From positions 1-64,000 of the forward strand of contig DBNW01000035.1 of assembly GCA_002299425.1 (NCBI GenBank): 64,000 nt of DNA, in the 5' to 3' direction. The notes under the pieces were generated by a model that saw only the letters and a list, made by a program, of their open reading frames with translations, made no database searches and had not been told where the DNA came from. Below are positions 37,693-47,297 of this stretch, one piece after another. Made by a program: the position numbers and the translations under genes. Within the stretch, counting starts at the first letter, position 1. Every line of letters begins with the position of its first letter. This DNA is from Methylococcaceae bacterium UBA662. GTDB lineage: Bacteria; Pseudomonadota; Gammaproteobacteria; Methylococcales; Methylomonadaceae.

Positions 37693-38124
37693 ATGGCCAT
37701 CGAACGCACGTTTTCCATCATCAAGCCTGACGCAGTCGCCAAAAACAGCATCGGCGAAATCTACAGCCGCTTTGAAAAAAACGCCCTAAAAATTGTTGCC
37801 GCGAAAATGCTGCATTTGACTCAAGAGCAGGCCGAAGGCTTTTATGCTGAGCACAAAGAGCGCGGATTTTTTAACGATTTAGTCGCTTTTATGATTTCAG
37901 GCCCGGTCATGATGCAAGTGTTAGAAGGCGAGGACGCCGTCGCTAAAAACCGCGAACTGATGGGCGCAACCAACCCGAAAGACGCCGCACCCGGCACCAT
38001 CCGCGCCGATTTTGCCGTTAGCATCGACGAAAATGCGGTGCACGGTTCGGATGCGCCAGAAACCGCACAACGGGAAATTGCTTTCTTTTTCTCAGACGAT
38101 GAACTCTGTGCCAGAACCCGCTAA
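37693..38124 (+). CDS. ndk: Nucleoside diphosphate kinase
   Basis: A 143-residue kinase that balances NTP and dNTP pools by a ping-pong phosphohistidine mechanism. The start [14 protein letters not shown] and the substrate loop are typical. The active-site motif [10 protein letters not shown], with the phosphorylated His, lies at about residues 114-123. A GGAG ribosome binding site is 13 bases upstream of the ATG, slightly long. The last 26 bases overlap the start of rlmN, a long overlap suggesting coupled translation. Confidence 0.97.
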   Translation: MAIERTFSIIKPDAVAKNSIGEIYSRFEKNALKIVAAKMLHLTQEQAEGFYAEHKERGFFNDLVAFMISGPVMMQVLEGEDAVAKNRELMGATNPKDAAPGTIRADFAVSIDENAVHGSDAPETAQREIAFFFSDDELCARTR

Positions 38125-39208
38125 CAGAAAAACCAACCTGCTGGATTGGGACAAAAAAGGCCTGGAAGCTTTTTTTGCCGATTTGGGGGAAAAGCCGTTC
38201 CGCGCCACGCAGTTGCTGAAATGGATTTATCACGAGGGTGTCACCGATTTTGAGCAAATGAGCAACCTCAGTAAGCCGTTGCGCGGTTTCTTAGCGGAAA
38301 ATTGTCAGCTTGCTGTTCCTGATGTGGTCATTGAACAACGCGCTAGCGACGGCGTGTACAAATGGGTGCTGCAAACCCAGTGCGGCAACCGGGTGGAAAC
38401 GGTGTTTATTCCCGAGGAAAGCCGCGGCACCTTGTGCGTGTCCTCGCAAATCGGTTGTGCCTTAGCCTGTACTTTTTGTTCCACCGCCCAACAAGGTTTT
38501 AATCGCAATCTGACCACGGCCGAAATCATCGGCCAAGTCTTGGTAGCGCGGGAGCGGTTAGATGAAGGCCAGCGCATTACCAACGTGGTCATGATGGGCA
38601 TGGGCGAGCCGTTGCTGAATTTTGACAACGTGGTCCGCGCCCTGAATTTAATGACCGAAGACTTTGCTTTTGGCCTGTCTAAACGACGGGTGACGGTCAG
38701 CACCTCAGGCGTGGTGCCGGCTATGTACCGGCTCACCGAAGCCTGCGATGTCAGTCTGGCGGTATCTTTGCACGCCGTCACCGACGCCTTGCGCGACGAG
38801 CTGGTGCCCATCAACAAAAAATACCCCATCAAGGAACTGCTAGCGGCCTGCCGCGACAACGCCAAGCTGGCGCCTAGGCGCACCGTTACGTTTGAATACG
38901 TCATGCTCGATGGCGTAAACGATTCGGTGGCCGATGCCCAGGGGCTGGTCAAACTGTTAAAAACGGTGCCGGCAAAAATTAATTTAATACCGTTTAACCC
39001 GTTTCCTAATTCGCCCTACCGTTGTTCCAGCATGGCCACCATCAACCGCTTTAAAGCCGTGCTGAACCAAGCCGGATTGATTACCACCCTCCGCAAAACC
39101 CGGGGCGAAGGTATTGATGCTGCCTGCGGCCAGTTAGTCGGGCAGGTGGCTGACAAAAGCCGTCGCCATCTTAAACTGAATGCAATAAAGGCCGAACATG
39201 CCGCGTAA
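38099..39208 (+). CDS. rlmN: Dual-specificity 23S rRNA/tRNA adenine-C2 methyltransferase RlmN
   Basis: A 369-residue radical SAM enzyme that methylates C2 of A2503 in 23S rRNA and A37 in some tRNAs. The cluster-binding Cys triad is CALACTFC (Cys 120, 124, 127). The catalytic Cys near the C-terminus lies in GIDAACGQL, and the other catalytic Cys lies in the NSPYRCSS context. The ATG at 38099, inside the 3' end of ndk, gives the family-like N-terminus [24 protein letters not shown]; a longer upstream frame is just ndk in another frame. The 3' end overlaps pilW by 11 bases. Confidence 0.96.
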   Translation: MNSVPEPANRKTNLLDWDKKGLEAFFADLGEKPFRATQLLKWIYHEGVTDFEQMSNLSKPLRGFLAENCQLAVPDVVIEQRASDGVYKWVLQTQCGNRVETVFIPEESRGTLCVSSQIGCALACTFCSTAQQGFNRNLTTAEIIGQVLVARERLDEGQRITNVVMMGMGEPLLNFDNVVRALNLMTEDFAFGLSKRRVTVSTSGVVPAMYRLTEACDVSLAVSLHAVTDALRDELVPINKKYPIKELLAACRDNAKLAPRRTVTFEYVMLDGVNDSVADAQGLVKLLKTVPAKINLIPFNPFPNSPYRCSSMATINRFKAVLNQAGLITTLRKTRGEGIDAACGQLVGQVADKSRRHLKLNAIKAEHAA

Positions 39209-39950
39209 AACCGTGTTGCGCCTGGTTCTCTGGCTGTTTTTTAGCACCTTGGCTGTGTGCTTGCTCGGTTGTTCTGGCAATGCAAAGAAAAAAGAACTGG
39301 CTGATATTTACCTGCAACTGGGCGTCCGTTACCTGAATCTGAACAAACTGGAATCGTCCAAAGAAAATTTGAAAAAAGCCGTCGAGCAAGAACCCGATAA
39401 TGCGCAGGCACACAATGCCTTAGGTTATCTGTATGAAAGAATAGAAAGGCATCAGGAAGCCAAAGAACATTACCAGAAGTCTCTCGATTTGATGCCGGAT
39501 GACATCAGCATCCAAAATAATTTTGGCCGATTTTTGTGTGAGCGCAGTGAGTTTGACCAAGGCACGGAACTGCTGAAGCAAGCCTTAGCCAACTTGCTCA
39601 ATGACCGCGCCTGGATTGCCATGACCAACCTAGGCTTATGCCAACTGGGCATGGGCAACTCACAGAAAGCAAAAACTTATTTCAAGGATGCCTTGCAGCT
39701 AAATCCCAGCTATGCCCCGGCCTTGCTGGAAATGCAAAAGTTCAGTTACCAAAGCGGCGATCATTGGGCCGCAAAGGGTTATTTGCAGCGCTATCTGGAA
39801 CAGGCTTCGCACACTCCGGGTACCTTGTGGATCGCCATACAAACCGAACAGGCCTTAGGCAACCCCCATCTAGCGGGTGAATACCGCAAAGAATTACTGG
39901 ATAAATTTCCATCTTCCCCGGAAGCCAAAAAAATCCGGGCGCAACCTTAA
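39198..39950 (+). CDS. pilW: Type IV pilus biogenesis/stability lipoprotein PilW (PilF)
   Basis: A 250-residue predicted outer-membrane lipoprotein that pilots secretin assembly for type IV pili. The signal segment ends in the lipobox LLGC (Cys about residue 25). The mature protein is a string of about six TPR units, for example [30 protein letters not shown] then [26 protein letters not shown]. It overlaps rlmN by 11 bases and ends 11 bases before hisS. In many relatives rodZ and ispG lie between pilW and hisS; they are absent here. Confidence 0.92.
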   Translation: MPRKTVLRLVLWLFFSTLAVCLLGCSGNAKKKELADIYLQLGVRYLNLNKLESSKENLKKAVEQEPDNAQAHNALGYLYERIERHQEAKEHYQKSLDLMPDDISIQNNFGRFLCERSEFDQGTELLKQALANLLNDRAWIAMTNLGLCQLGMGNSQKAKTYFKDALQLNPSYAPALLEMQKFSYQSGDHWAAKGYLQRYLEQASHTPGTLWIAIQTEQALGNPHLAGEYRKELLDKFPSSPEAKKIRAQP

Positions 39951-39961
39951 GCCTTCCCTTT

Positions 39962-41230
39962 ATGGCCAACACACTCCAAGCAATACGCGGTATGCACGAT
40001 GTGCTGCCTTCGGAAACGCCGCTGTGGCAATACGCGGAAGGCATCGTCCGCGAGGTGCTAACGGGCTACGGCTACAGCGAAATTCGCCTGCCCATTGTGG
40101 AAAAAACCGAGCTGTTCAAACGCTCCATCGGCGAAGTCACCGATATTGTCGAAAAAGAAATGTACACCTTTGCAGACCGTAATGGCGATTCCTTGACCTT
40201 GCGCCCGGAAGGCACCGCCGGTTGCTTGCGCGCTTGCTTGGAACACGGCTTGTTGCAAGGGCCGCAGCGGCTTTGGTATTACGGCCCGATGTACCGGCAT
40301 GAGCGCCCGCAAAAAGGCCGTTACCGCCAGTTTGTGCAATTGGGCGTGGAATGTTATGGCATGGCCGGGCCTGACAGCGATGCGGAATTGTTGTTGATGA
40401 TGAACCGGCTATGGAAGCGTTTGCAGTTGTGCGATAAAGTTCGATTAGAAATCAACTCTTTGGGTACTATTGCCGAGCGCTTAGCGTACCGGAAAATTTT
40501 AGTGCGCTATCTTGAACAGCATCACAGCCAATTGGATGAAGACAGTTTAAGACGTTTGCATACCAATCCACTGAGAATCTTGGACAGCAAGCATCCGGCG
40601 ATGCAGGCTGTCATTGCCGGGGCACCGGTGTTGATGGATTATTTGGGCGAGGATTCGCGCGCTCATTTCCAGTCTGTCACCGCAATTCTGGATGAACTAG
40701 GCGTCGCTTACACAGTCAACGTGCGTTTAGTGCGCGGCTTGGATTATTACAGCAAAACGGTTTTTGAATGGGTCACTGACGGATTGGGTTCGCAAGGAAC
40801 CGTTTGCGCCGGTGGCCGCTACGACAGCCTGATCGAACAACTCGGCGGCAAGGCTGGTTTTGCCGTAGGGTTTGCTGTGGGCATGGAGCGCCTGTTGGCG
40901 TTGCTGGAAACCGTGGATGTCGCGGTTGCTAAGCCGGTCGACGTATTTATGATCCGGGTTGGCAGGTTGGCTAGCCGCGAAGGCCTGCACCTAGCCGAGC
41001 TGCTGCGTGATGCCATCCCTCAGTTGAAAGTGCAAATAGGGCCTGACGAAGGCAGCTTTAAAAGCCAATTTAAAAAAGCGGACAAAAGTGGTGCCGACTA
41101 TGCGCTGGTGCTGGGTGATGAGGAAGCAGGCCGGGGCGAGGTCGGCATAAAATCTTTGCGCGTTGAGCAAGGCCAACAAACCCTAGCACGGGCGGACGCC
41201 ATCGCCTTTTTGCAAAATCATTATTCGTAA
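39962..41230 (+). CDS. hisS: Histidine-tRNA ligase
   Basis: A 422-residue class II aminoacyl-tRNA synthetase that charges tRNA-His. Recognisable motifs: N-terminal [11 protein letters not shown]; motif 1 near the first strand; motif 2 [19 protein letters not shown]; the histidine-binding [14 protein letters not shown]; and motif 3 [12 protein letters not shown]. The anticodon-binding domain occupies the last 95 residues. Length matches the E. coli enzyme (424). It belongs to the tightly packed pilW-hisS-yfgM-bamB-der-tpx run. Confidence 0.97.
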   Translation: MANTLQAIRGMHDVLPSETPLWQYAEGIVREVLTGYGYSEIRLPIVEKTELFKRSIGEVTDIVEKEMYTFADRNGDSLTLRPEGTAGCLRACLEHGLLQGPQRLWYYGPMYRHERPQKGRYRQFVQLGVECYGMAGPDSDAELLLMMNRLWKRLQLCDKVRLEINSLGTIAERLAYRKILVRYLEQHHSQLDEDSLRRLHTNPLRILDSKHPAMQAVIAGAPVLMDYLGEDSRAHFQSVTAILDELGVAYTVNVRLVRGLDYYSKTVFEWVTDGLGSQGTVCAGGRYDSLIEQLGGKAGFAVGFAVGMERLLALLETVDVAVAKPVDVFMIRVGRLASREGLHLAELLRDAIPQLKVQIGPDEGSFKSQFKKADKSGADYALVLGDEEAGRGEVGIKSLRVEQGQQTLARADAIAFLQNHYS

Positions 41231-41264
41231 CCGTTGGCAAATTTGAACCAGTTAAGGACTGAAC

Positions 41265-41906
41265 GTGGAATTGTACGAAACCGAAGAACAACAGGTTGAA
41301 AACCTGAAAAAGTGGTGGCGGGAGAATGGTCGGATGGCTTTTATCGGGGTTGTCCTCGGTCTGGCTGCTTTTTTTGGCTGGATGTATTGGCAAAAACACC
41401 AAAAAAACCAAGCGTTGCAAGCCTCTGCTCTCTACAACCAATTGATCAAAGCCGTTGCCGAAAATAAAAAAGACAGTGCCGCAGAATTAGCCGAGCGTAT
41501 CCAAAGCCAATTTGTCGGCACCGATTACGCAGCGTTCAGCCATTTGTTTCTGGCCAAGCTAGCGGTGCAGAAAAATGATTTACCCGCCGCACGGCAATGG
41601 TTAGAACGCCAAATGGCCCATGACAATAAAGAATTGGCGCATATCGCTAGGATTCGCCTAGTCCGCTTGATGCTGCACAACAAGGAGTACGAGCAGGGCT
41701 TAAAGGTGATCAACCAAGTTGATGCCGCCGACTTAGCCGGTTTTTCTGCGGTCTACGACGAATTGACCGGCGATCTTTATGCAGCCTTAGGCCGCTTGGA
41801 TTTGGCGCGAACGGCCTACCAAAATGCACTGCGCGGTGGCCAGCAGTCGCCTTGGTTGCAGATGAAAATTGACGATCTAGCCGCACCAGAAAAGGCAGGG
41901 AAATAA
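41265..41906 (+). CDS. yfgM: YfgM-like TPR protein, ancillary SecYEG translocon subunit
   Basis: A 213-residue protein anchored by one helix near the N-terminus (about 24-41, MAFIGVVLGLAAFFGWMYW) with TPR-like repeats in the periplasm. YfgM binds PpiD and SecYEG and hands over emerging periplasmic proteins. The N-terminal ETEEQQVENLKKWWRENG is a family hallmark. The start is GTG at 41265, with TTAAGGA about nine bases upstream. It sits between hisS and bamB, as in E. coli, with four bases to bamB. Confidence 0.92.
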   Translation: MELYETEEQQVENLKKWWRENGRMAFIGVVLGLAAFFGWMYWQKHQKNQALQASALYNQLIKAVAENKKDSAAELAERIQSQFVGTDYAAFSHLFLAKLAVQKNDLPAARQWLERQMAHDNKELAHIARIRLVRLMLHNKEYEQGLKVINQVDAADLAGFSAVYDELTGDLYAALGRLDLARTAYQNALRGGQQSPWLQMKIDDLAAPEKAGK

Positions 41907-41910
41907 CCGG

Positions 41911-43095
41911 ATGCGTCTTTTATTAGTCTTGTTGCTTTGTTTAAATTTGCTCGGCTGCGCTGCAGTCGATGCTGTGGATGAATTTTTTGGCGGCGGCGTA
42001 GACAATGCCGAACCGCCTAAACCCTTGGTGGAATTTTCCCAGGAAATCGCCGTTAGCAAGGTGTGGAAGGAAGGCATTGGCAGCGGCAGCGATGGGCAAG
42101 TGTTGAATTTAGCACCCGCTTTGACCGCCGGCAAAGTTTTTGCCGCTGACAGACACGGCTTGGTGCAGGCACGCAACCTGAGCAACGGCGATTTGTACTG
42201 GGAAGCGAAAACCGGCTTGCCTGTTTCCGCAGGCCCTGGCGTGGGCGGCGGCCTAGCCGTTTTAGGGACTGCCAAAGGACAGGTCGTTGCTTTTAACAGC
42301 GAAACCGGAAACTCCCTATGGACCGTCACAGTGACCAGCGAAGTGTTATCAATCCCCGTTGTCGCTAACGACAGGGTCATTGTCCGCTGCACCGACGGTA
42401 CGGTTTCGGCCCTAGATGCTAAAACCGGAGTGAGACTATGGTCTTATGAAACCAGCGTACCGCCGCTTAGCGTGCGTGGTACCGGCACCCCCGTGGTGAT
42501 GGAAGACCACGTTATCGGTGGTTATGACAACGGCAAGCTGCTGGCACTGCGCTTGGCTGATGGCAAATTTGTTTGGGAAACAAGCATTGCTGTTCCAAAA
42601 GGCCGTTCAGAGGTGGAACGCTTGGTCGATATTGACGCCGACCCGGTGACGGCTGATGGCGTTATTTATGTGGCGGCGCACAGCGGCGGTGTCGGTGCCG
42701 TGTCGCAAACGGATGGTGATGTTTTGTGGCATAACGACAACCTGTCTTCCCATTCCGGTTTTGGGCTGGATTGGCAATACCTGTATTTATCCGATTCGAT
42801 CAGCGATGTTTGGCAGTTGGATTTACGCAATGGCTCTTCACTGTGGAAACAAAGCGACTTGCAGCGACGCCAACTGAGTGCCCCGGCCGTTTACGAAAGC
42901 TATGTGGTAGTAGGGGATTTTGAAGGCTATTTGCATTGGCTGAGCACCACCGACGGCAGGTTGTTAGGACGGGTGCAAGTCACCGACGCCCCCATTGCCG
43001 CTAAGCCGGCCGTTAACGGCGACACCGTTTATGTGTATGCCAGCGATGGCACGTTGGCCGCTTACAGGGTGGGCATTCAGGCAGGGGCTCAATAA
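41911..43095 (+). CDS. bamB: Outer-membrane protein assembly factor BamB
   Basis: A 394-residue lipoprotein of the BAM complex that helps fold outer-membrane barrels. The signal ends in the lipobox LLGC (Cys at about 16). The rest is an eight-bladed beta-propeller of the PQQ type, with repeated blade motifs such as [28 protein letters not shown] and DGKFVWET. A quinone cofactor is not used by this family. It lies in the conserved yfgM-bamB-der order, two bases before der. Confidence 0.95.
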   Translation: MRLLLVLLLCLNLLGCAAVDAVDEFFGGGVDNAEPPKPLVEFSQEIAVSKVWKEGIGSGSDGQVLNLAPALTAGKVFAADRHGLVQARNLSNGDLYWEAKTGLPVSAGPGVGGGLAVLGTAKGQVVAFNSETGNSLWTVTVTSEVLSIPVVANDRVIVRCTDGTVSALDAKTGVRLWSYETSVPPLSVRGTGTPVVMEDHVIGGYDNGKLLALRLADGKFVWETSIAVPKGRSEVERLVDIDADPVTADGVIYVAAHSGGVGAVSQTDGDVLWHNDNLSSHSGFGLDWQYLYLSDSISDVWQLDLRNGSSLWKQSDLQRRQLSAPAVYESYVVVGDFEGYLHWLSTTDGRLLGRVQVTDAPIAAKPAVNGDTVYVYASDGTLAAYRVGIQAGAQ

Positions 43096-43097
43096 CC

Positions 43098-44501
43098 ATG
43101 TCCTTGTTACCCGTGATTGCCCTGGTGGGCAGACCTAATGTCGGCAAATCGACCCTATTCAATAGCATGACTCAAAGCCGGGATGCCTTAGTGGCGGATT
43201 TCCCAGGCCTTACCCGTGACCGCAAATACGGCCGTGTGAAAAATACAGAGCGGCCTTGCTTGGTAGTGGACACCGGCGGCATTGCTGATGATGCCGAAGG
43301 CATAGAAAGCGTTTCTCGCAGGCAAGTGCAAATGGCCTTGGAAGAAGCCGACGTGGTGTTGTTCATGGTCGATGCGCGGCAGGGCCTAAGTGCCTCGGAT
43401 AAAGTTATTGCCGAAGATTTGCGCAAATTAGCCAAGCCGGTGGTACTGGTCATTAATAAAACCGATGGTCTGGACGCAGCGGTCGTTAGTGTCGATTTTT
43501 ATTCACTGGGTCTGGGTGAACCTGTAAAAATCGCCGCATCGCATGGGCGTGGAGTGCCTGAATTGCTGGAGCAAGTAGCCGGTCTGCTGCCTGTCGAAGT
43601 GACCGACACCCCATTGCAAGACGATGACAAAAACATTGCCATCGCTATAGTGGGCCGGCCTAATGTGGGCAAATCGACGCTGGTCAACCGGCTGTTGGGC
43701 GAGGAGCGGGTGATCGTGTTTGACCAGCCCGGCACCACCCGCGATAGCATTTACATCCCCTTCGAGCGCGATGGCAAACGCTACACCTTGATCGATACCG
43801 CCGGTGTGCGGCGTCGCGCCCGCGTTTCTGAAACGGTGGAAAAATTCAGTGTAATCAAGGCTCTGCAAGCCATTGAGCGGGCCCATGTGGTGATTTACCT
43901 GATTGATGCTAGCGAAGCGATCACCGACCAAGACGCCCATTTGTTGGGGTTGGTTTTGGAGGCAGGCCGGGCTTTGATTATCGGCCTGAATAAATGGGAC
44001 GGCTTAAGCATTGAGCAGCGAACCTTAGTGAAACGGCAAGTAGACATCAAGCTGTCGTTTTTAGAATTTGCCGAAAAACACCCGATTTCCGCGTTACACG
44101 GCAGCGGTGTGGGCAAGTTGTTTGATGTGGTTAGCAAACTCTACAGTTCGGCTATGGTGGACATGTCGACCCCCTTGCTCACCAAAATTTTAAAAGAGGC
44201 CACCAGTGCTCATCAGCCACCGATGGTCGGTACCCGACGCATTAAACTGAAATACGCCCATCAGGGTGGACGCAATCCGCCAGTGGTCATTATCCACGGC
44301 AGTCAAACGGATGCTTTGCCGACCGATTACAAGCGTTTTCTAACCAACTATTACCGGGATAAATTAGGCTTATCCGGCACGCCTCTGCGTTTGGCTTTTA
44401 AATCACCCAACAACCCGTTCCAAGGCCTAAAAAATAAGTTGACCGAACGGCAAACCAAAAAGCGCGACCGTCTAGTACGCCACCACAAACAAAAAAAATA
44501 A
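43098..44501 (+). CDS. der: Ribosome biogenesis GTPase Der (EngA)
   Basis: A 467-residue protein with two tandem GTPase domains and a C-terminal KH-like domain, needed for 50S ribosome maturation. Both P-loops are intact: [12 protein letters not shown] (about 10-21) and [12 protein letters not shown] (about 187-198). DTGG and DTAG switch motifs and NKTD/NKWD specificity motifs follow each. The C-terminus is basic ([18 protein letters not shown]). It is the last gene of the conserved cluster before tpx, four bases further on. Confidence 0.97.
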   Translation: MSLLPVIALVGRPNVGKSTLFNSMTQSRDALVADFPGLTRDRKYGRVKNTERPCLVVDTGGIADDAEGIESVSRRQVQMALEEADVVLFMVDARQGLSASDKVIAEDLRKLAKPVVLVINKTDGLDAAVVSVDFYSLGLGEPVKIAASHGRGVPELLEQVAGLLPVEVTDTPLQDDDKNIAIAIVGRPNVGKSTLVNRLLGEERVIVFDQPGTTRDSIYIPFERDGKRYTLIDTAGVRRRARVSETVEKFSVIKALQAIERAHVVIYLIDASEAITDQDAHLLGLVLEAGRALIIGLNKWDGLSIEQRTLVKRQVDIKLSFLEFAEKHPISALHGSGVGKLFDVVSKLYSSAMVDMSTPLLTKILKEATSAHQPPMVGTRRIKLKYAHQGGRNPPVVIIHGSQTDALPTDYKRFLTNYYRDKLGLSGTPLRLAFKSPNNPFQGLKNKLTERQTKKRDRLVRHHKQKK

Positions 44502-44504
44502 CCC

Positions 44505-45008
44505 GTGGCCGGCATTTTTTTTCAAGGCAATCCGCTTACTACCAATGCCGAATTGCCCGCAGTGGGCAGTTTGGCGCCGGATTTTATTCTGGTTAACAGC
44601 AGGCTAAAAAACCTGTCTTTGGCCGCTTTTGCGGGTAAGCGTAAAGTTTTGAACATTGTTCCTAGCCTCGATACACCGGTCTGCGCCGCATCCGCCCGCA
44701 AATTTAACCAAAAAGTGGCCCAAGATCAGGATACGGTGGTGTTGTTGGTATCGGCAGACTTGCCATTTGCCCAGTGCCGGTTTTGCACAACCGAGCAGCT
44801 TAACAATGTCGTCGCCTTGTCCTGTTTCCGTTCCGGCTTTGCCGAGGATTATGGCGTCAGGCTTGTTGATGGCATTTTAGCCGGCCTGACGGCGAGGGCC
44901 GTGATCATCATCGACCAACAAAACAAAATTATTTACGCCGAATTGGTCAAAGAATTGACCGAAGAACCCGATTACGAGGCGGCGTTAGCGGTACTGAATG
45001 CCCACTAA
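44505..45008 (+). CDS. tpx: Thiol peroxidase Tpx
   Basis: A 167-residue atypical two-Cys peroxiredoxin that reduces hydroperoxides using thioredoxin. The peroxidatic Cys lies in PSLDTPVCAASARKFN and the resolving Cys in RFCTTEQLNNV, both as in E. coli Tpx. The ending EEPDYEAALAVL is also family-like. The start is GTG at 44505, directly after der; the following FFQGNPLT aligns with the usual Tpx N-terminus. It probably shares the der transcript. Confidence 0.95.
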   Translation: MAGIFFQGNPLTTNAELPAVGSLAPDFILVNSRLKNLSLAAFAGKRKVLNIVPSLDTPVCAASARKFNQKVAQDQDTVVLLVSADLPFAQCRFCTTEQLNNVVALSCFRSGFAEDYGVRLVDGILAGLTARAVIIIDQQNKIIYAELVKELTEEPDYEAALAVLNAH

Positions 45009-45157
45009 CAAGCAAAGTGCCTGGGCTGTTTTTGTGGCTGTGGTCTGGTGCGTACCTGCGTTTGTTGGTTTTTCCTGCTAAACAGGGCTTTCGTTGCCAT
45101 CTGTTGACGGTCTTGACAAACGTCTGGCCGGTTGGCGCAATTTTTAAGAGGTGTGAT

Positions 45158-45865
45158 TTGGCCGCACATAACCAGCTTTTTAGTGGCCACGCATTAAGAC
45201 TTTGGGGCTGGCTGAGAAAAGGCCTGGCCTTGTTTGTCCTAGGCTCAGTGGTTGCCTGCGTGCTGCTGAATTGGCTGCCGCCGGCCACTACCGGGATGAT
45301 GCTTTACCGCCACCTTGAAGATGCCTTAGAAAACCGTCCCTACCAACCGATGGATTACCGTTGGATCAATGGTCAGGACATTTCTTGGTTTGCTTTTGCG
45401 GCGGTGGTAGCGGCAGAAGACCAGCTTTTTTACCGCCATCACGGCTTTGACTGGCACTCCATCCAATCGGTACTGGAGGATTTTTCAGAAGATGGCAAAG
45501 CCCCGCGCGGAGCGAGCACCATAACGCAACAAGTGGCCAAAAACTTATTTTTGACGCCGTCCCGCAATTTCCTACGCAAGGGTTTGGAAGCCTGGTTCAC
45601 CGTCTGTTTGGAGCTGTTCTTGAGCAAGCAGCGGATCTTAGAAATTTACCTTAACATCGCCGAATTCGGCGACCATCTGTTTGGCATTGAAGCGGCCAGC
45701 CAGCGGTATTTTGGCATCTCCGCCAGCCGTTTAAGCGCGCAACAGGCCGCCTTGCTGGCCGCAACATTGCCTAATCCGCTTAACTTGAAAGCCGACCGGC
45801 CTTCGCGATATTTGCTAAGACGGCAACATTGGATACTCAAACAAATGCAGCAGTTGGGCCACTAA
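45158..45865 (+). CDS. mtgA: Monofunctional peptidoglycan glycosyltransferase MtgA
   Basis: A membrane-anchored GT51 enzyme that polymerises lipid II without transpeptidase activity. One helix (about 17-38) precedes the catalytic domain, with the catalytic Glu in AAEDQLFYRHHGFDW and the RGASTITQQVAKNLFL motif. The ending NLKADRPSRYLLRRQHWILKQM is typical. I start at a TTG at 45158 with GAGGTG upstream. It gives 235 residues, close to E. coli MtgA (242). A GTG at 45017 in the same frame would add 47 residues without a ribosome binding site. Confidence 0.9.
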   Translation: MAAHNQLFSGHALRLWGWLRKGLALFVLGSVVACVLLNWLPPATTGMMLYRHLEDALENRPYQPMDYRWINGQDISWFAFAAVVAAEDQLFYRHHGFDWHSIQSVLEDFSEDGKAPRGASTITQQVAKNLFLTPSRNFLRKGLEAWFTVCLELFLSKQRILEIYLNIAEFGDHLFGIEAASQRYFGISASRLSAQQAALLAATLPNPLNLKADRPSRYLLRRQHWILKQMQQLGH

Positions 45866-45905
45866 GCTAGCCAAAAATAACCGGCTGCACAGCCAAATGC
45901 CGCCG

Positions 45906-46361
45906 CTATTTCACACCCTGTTGGGCTAAAAAACCATCCAGTTGATTGGCAAATGCCTGTATGTCGCGGGCAGCTAACGCCGCAGGCCCGCCGGTATTAA
46001 TTCCGCTTGAACGCAAAGATTCCATGAAATCCCGCATGTTCAAGCGCTCTTTGATGTTCTCCTGGGTATAGCGTTCGCCACGAGGATTGATGGCATGTCC
46101 GCCTTTATTGATCACTTCATGGGCTAACGGAATATCAGCGGTAATCACCAAATCGTTGGCAACCATATTTTTGATAATTTCATTATCGGCCACATCGTAG
46201 CCGGATCTAACCCACAAGAACTTGATATGGCGTGAAGGCGGAATTTGCAGGTAATGGTTGGCCACCAGTGTGATTGAAGTGCCGGTACGGTTTGCCGCAC
46301 GGAACAAAATCTCTTTGATGGGTTTCGGACAGGCATCCGCATCTACCCAGATTGGCATCAT
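45906..46361 (-). CDS. yaiI: YaiI/YqxD (DUF188) family protein
   Basis: A 151-residue PIN-like protein of the UPF0178 family. The start [20 protein letters not shown] and the central [19 protein letters not shown] are diagnostic, with the conserved Asp residues that would form a metal site as in PIN nucleases. Biochemical function is unproven. The C-terminus keeps the usual [22 protein letters not shown]. It is the first minus-strand gene after the long plus-strand run. Confidence 0.92.
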   Translation of the reverse strand: MMPIWVDADACPKPIKEILFRAANRTGTSITLVANHYLQIPPSRHIKFLWVRSGYDVADNEIIKNMVANDLVITADIPLAHEVINKGGHAINPRGERYTQENIKERLNMRDFMESLRSSGINTGGPAALAARDIQAFANQLDGFLAQQGVK

Positions 46362-46495
46362 TTATTCCAAAAAATAGTGTGAACAGGTTTGTTACGGTTA
46401 AACGTATCTAAACAAAGCGGGTAACTAAGCCCAGCATCATTGCCAGAAAGCTTCGAGGCTAGACGTTCATTGAACCTAAATTCCCACAAAACCCC

Positions 46496-46860
46496 TTACC
46501 TATCGTTCCGATTTGGCGGATTGTCCGCCGACATCAGTGCCAAAATCAGAAAAATCACCAGCAGTAACGGCCAAAAATAAGGCACTATCAGGAACACGCC
46601 CAGCATCGAAAAGAATAAGGCAATAAAAAAAGCATGAACCCCATGCCCATCATTAGCAGGAATGCCAAGATACCGATTAATAACAGGGCAATAATACTGC
46701 TGGGGATGGCGGCAAAGCGGATGAAAGAATTGTCGACGGGGTGGTTGTTAATGATGAGCTTGATTGTGCCCACATCCGGGTGGAACAAATAACTGAAAAT
46801 GCCGACGGTGATGGCGACAATCAATAAGGTGGTGATAAGGGGGTGGCGTGGGCGTTTCAT
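46496..46860 (-). pseudogene. Small membrane protein gene split by a -1/+1 frame change at a T7 tract
   Basis: An ATG at 46860 (MKRPRHPL) opens a frame encoding two hydrophobic segments, but it stops at 46588 shortly after FMLFLL. Moving to the adjacent frame at the run of seven T (seven A at 46625-46631 on the plus strand) continues the membrane protein naturally through FIALFFSMLGVFLIVPYFW to NPPNRNDR and a stop at 46496-46498. The restored product is about 121 residues with three or four helices. Causes could be a homopolymer error, a true mutation, or programmed slippage: zero-frame codons at the site read T-TTT-TTA, a classical -1 slippery heptamer. Family not recognised. Confidence 0.6.
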
Positions 46861-47297
46861 AGCGGGTCTTGGGATCAATGTTGTAACGGTAGCATAGACT
46901 CGGACTGCGTGGTCGGTCAAATGGCATGCTCATTGAACATAGCGACTGGACAACGCCCTCAGTCTTTCATGGCTCTAGGGCTAAACTTTATGTTTTTAGC
47001 AACGTTACACGCTATTTAAAAAGCATGGCCCAGTGGTGATGGGCAACGCCGCCTTCCACAAGCGCGAGAACCTTAAAAGCTGTATCGGGAAAACAGGGCA
47101 CAGCTTAAATCCGTCCGCAAGCAATCCCGATGTTCCATTCAGGACATCTTTTTATACCGGATTAGCTGTATTTCCTGGGTAGCAAAGCATCAGGTTTTTA
47201 ATTAATCAGCTTTGGCTCAGTTAACGAAAAGCTCGGGCAATCCATTCGATTCCAATAAAAATAGGTTGTACTCATTTAAATAGGGGGGGGGTGAATA
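46861..47297. other. Intergenic region before the PfkB kinase gene (437 bp)
   Basis: I see no supported gene here. A 47-codon frame starting near 47038 has no ribosome binding site or recognisable product. The last 20 bases are AT-rich, then carry a run of nine G directly before the kinase start. The opposite end holds the upstream sequence of the minus-strand membrane gene. No clear riboswitch or hairpin was found. Confidence 0.5.
47283..47291 (+). repeat. G9 homopolymer in the ribosome binding site of the PfkB gene
   Basis: Nine consecutive G lie six bases before the ATG at 47298, so they overlap the Shine-Dalgarno position. Changes in length would alter SD strength or spacing. Such tracts are known sites of slipped-strand mispairing. 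Confidence 0.8.

Noticed and set aside
47038..47181. 47-codon open frame in the gap before the PfkB gene
   Set aside because: No ribosome binding site, no recognisable product, and length expected by chance.
47220..47265. TTCGATTCC resembling a tRNA T-loop
   Set aside because: No acceptor stem, anticodon arm or CCA context could be assembled around it.
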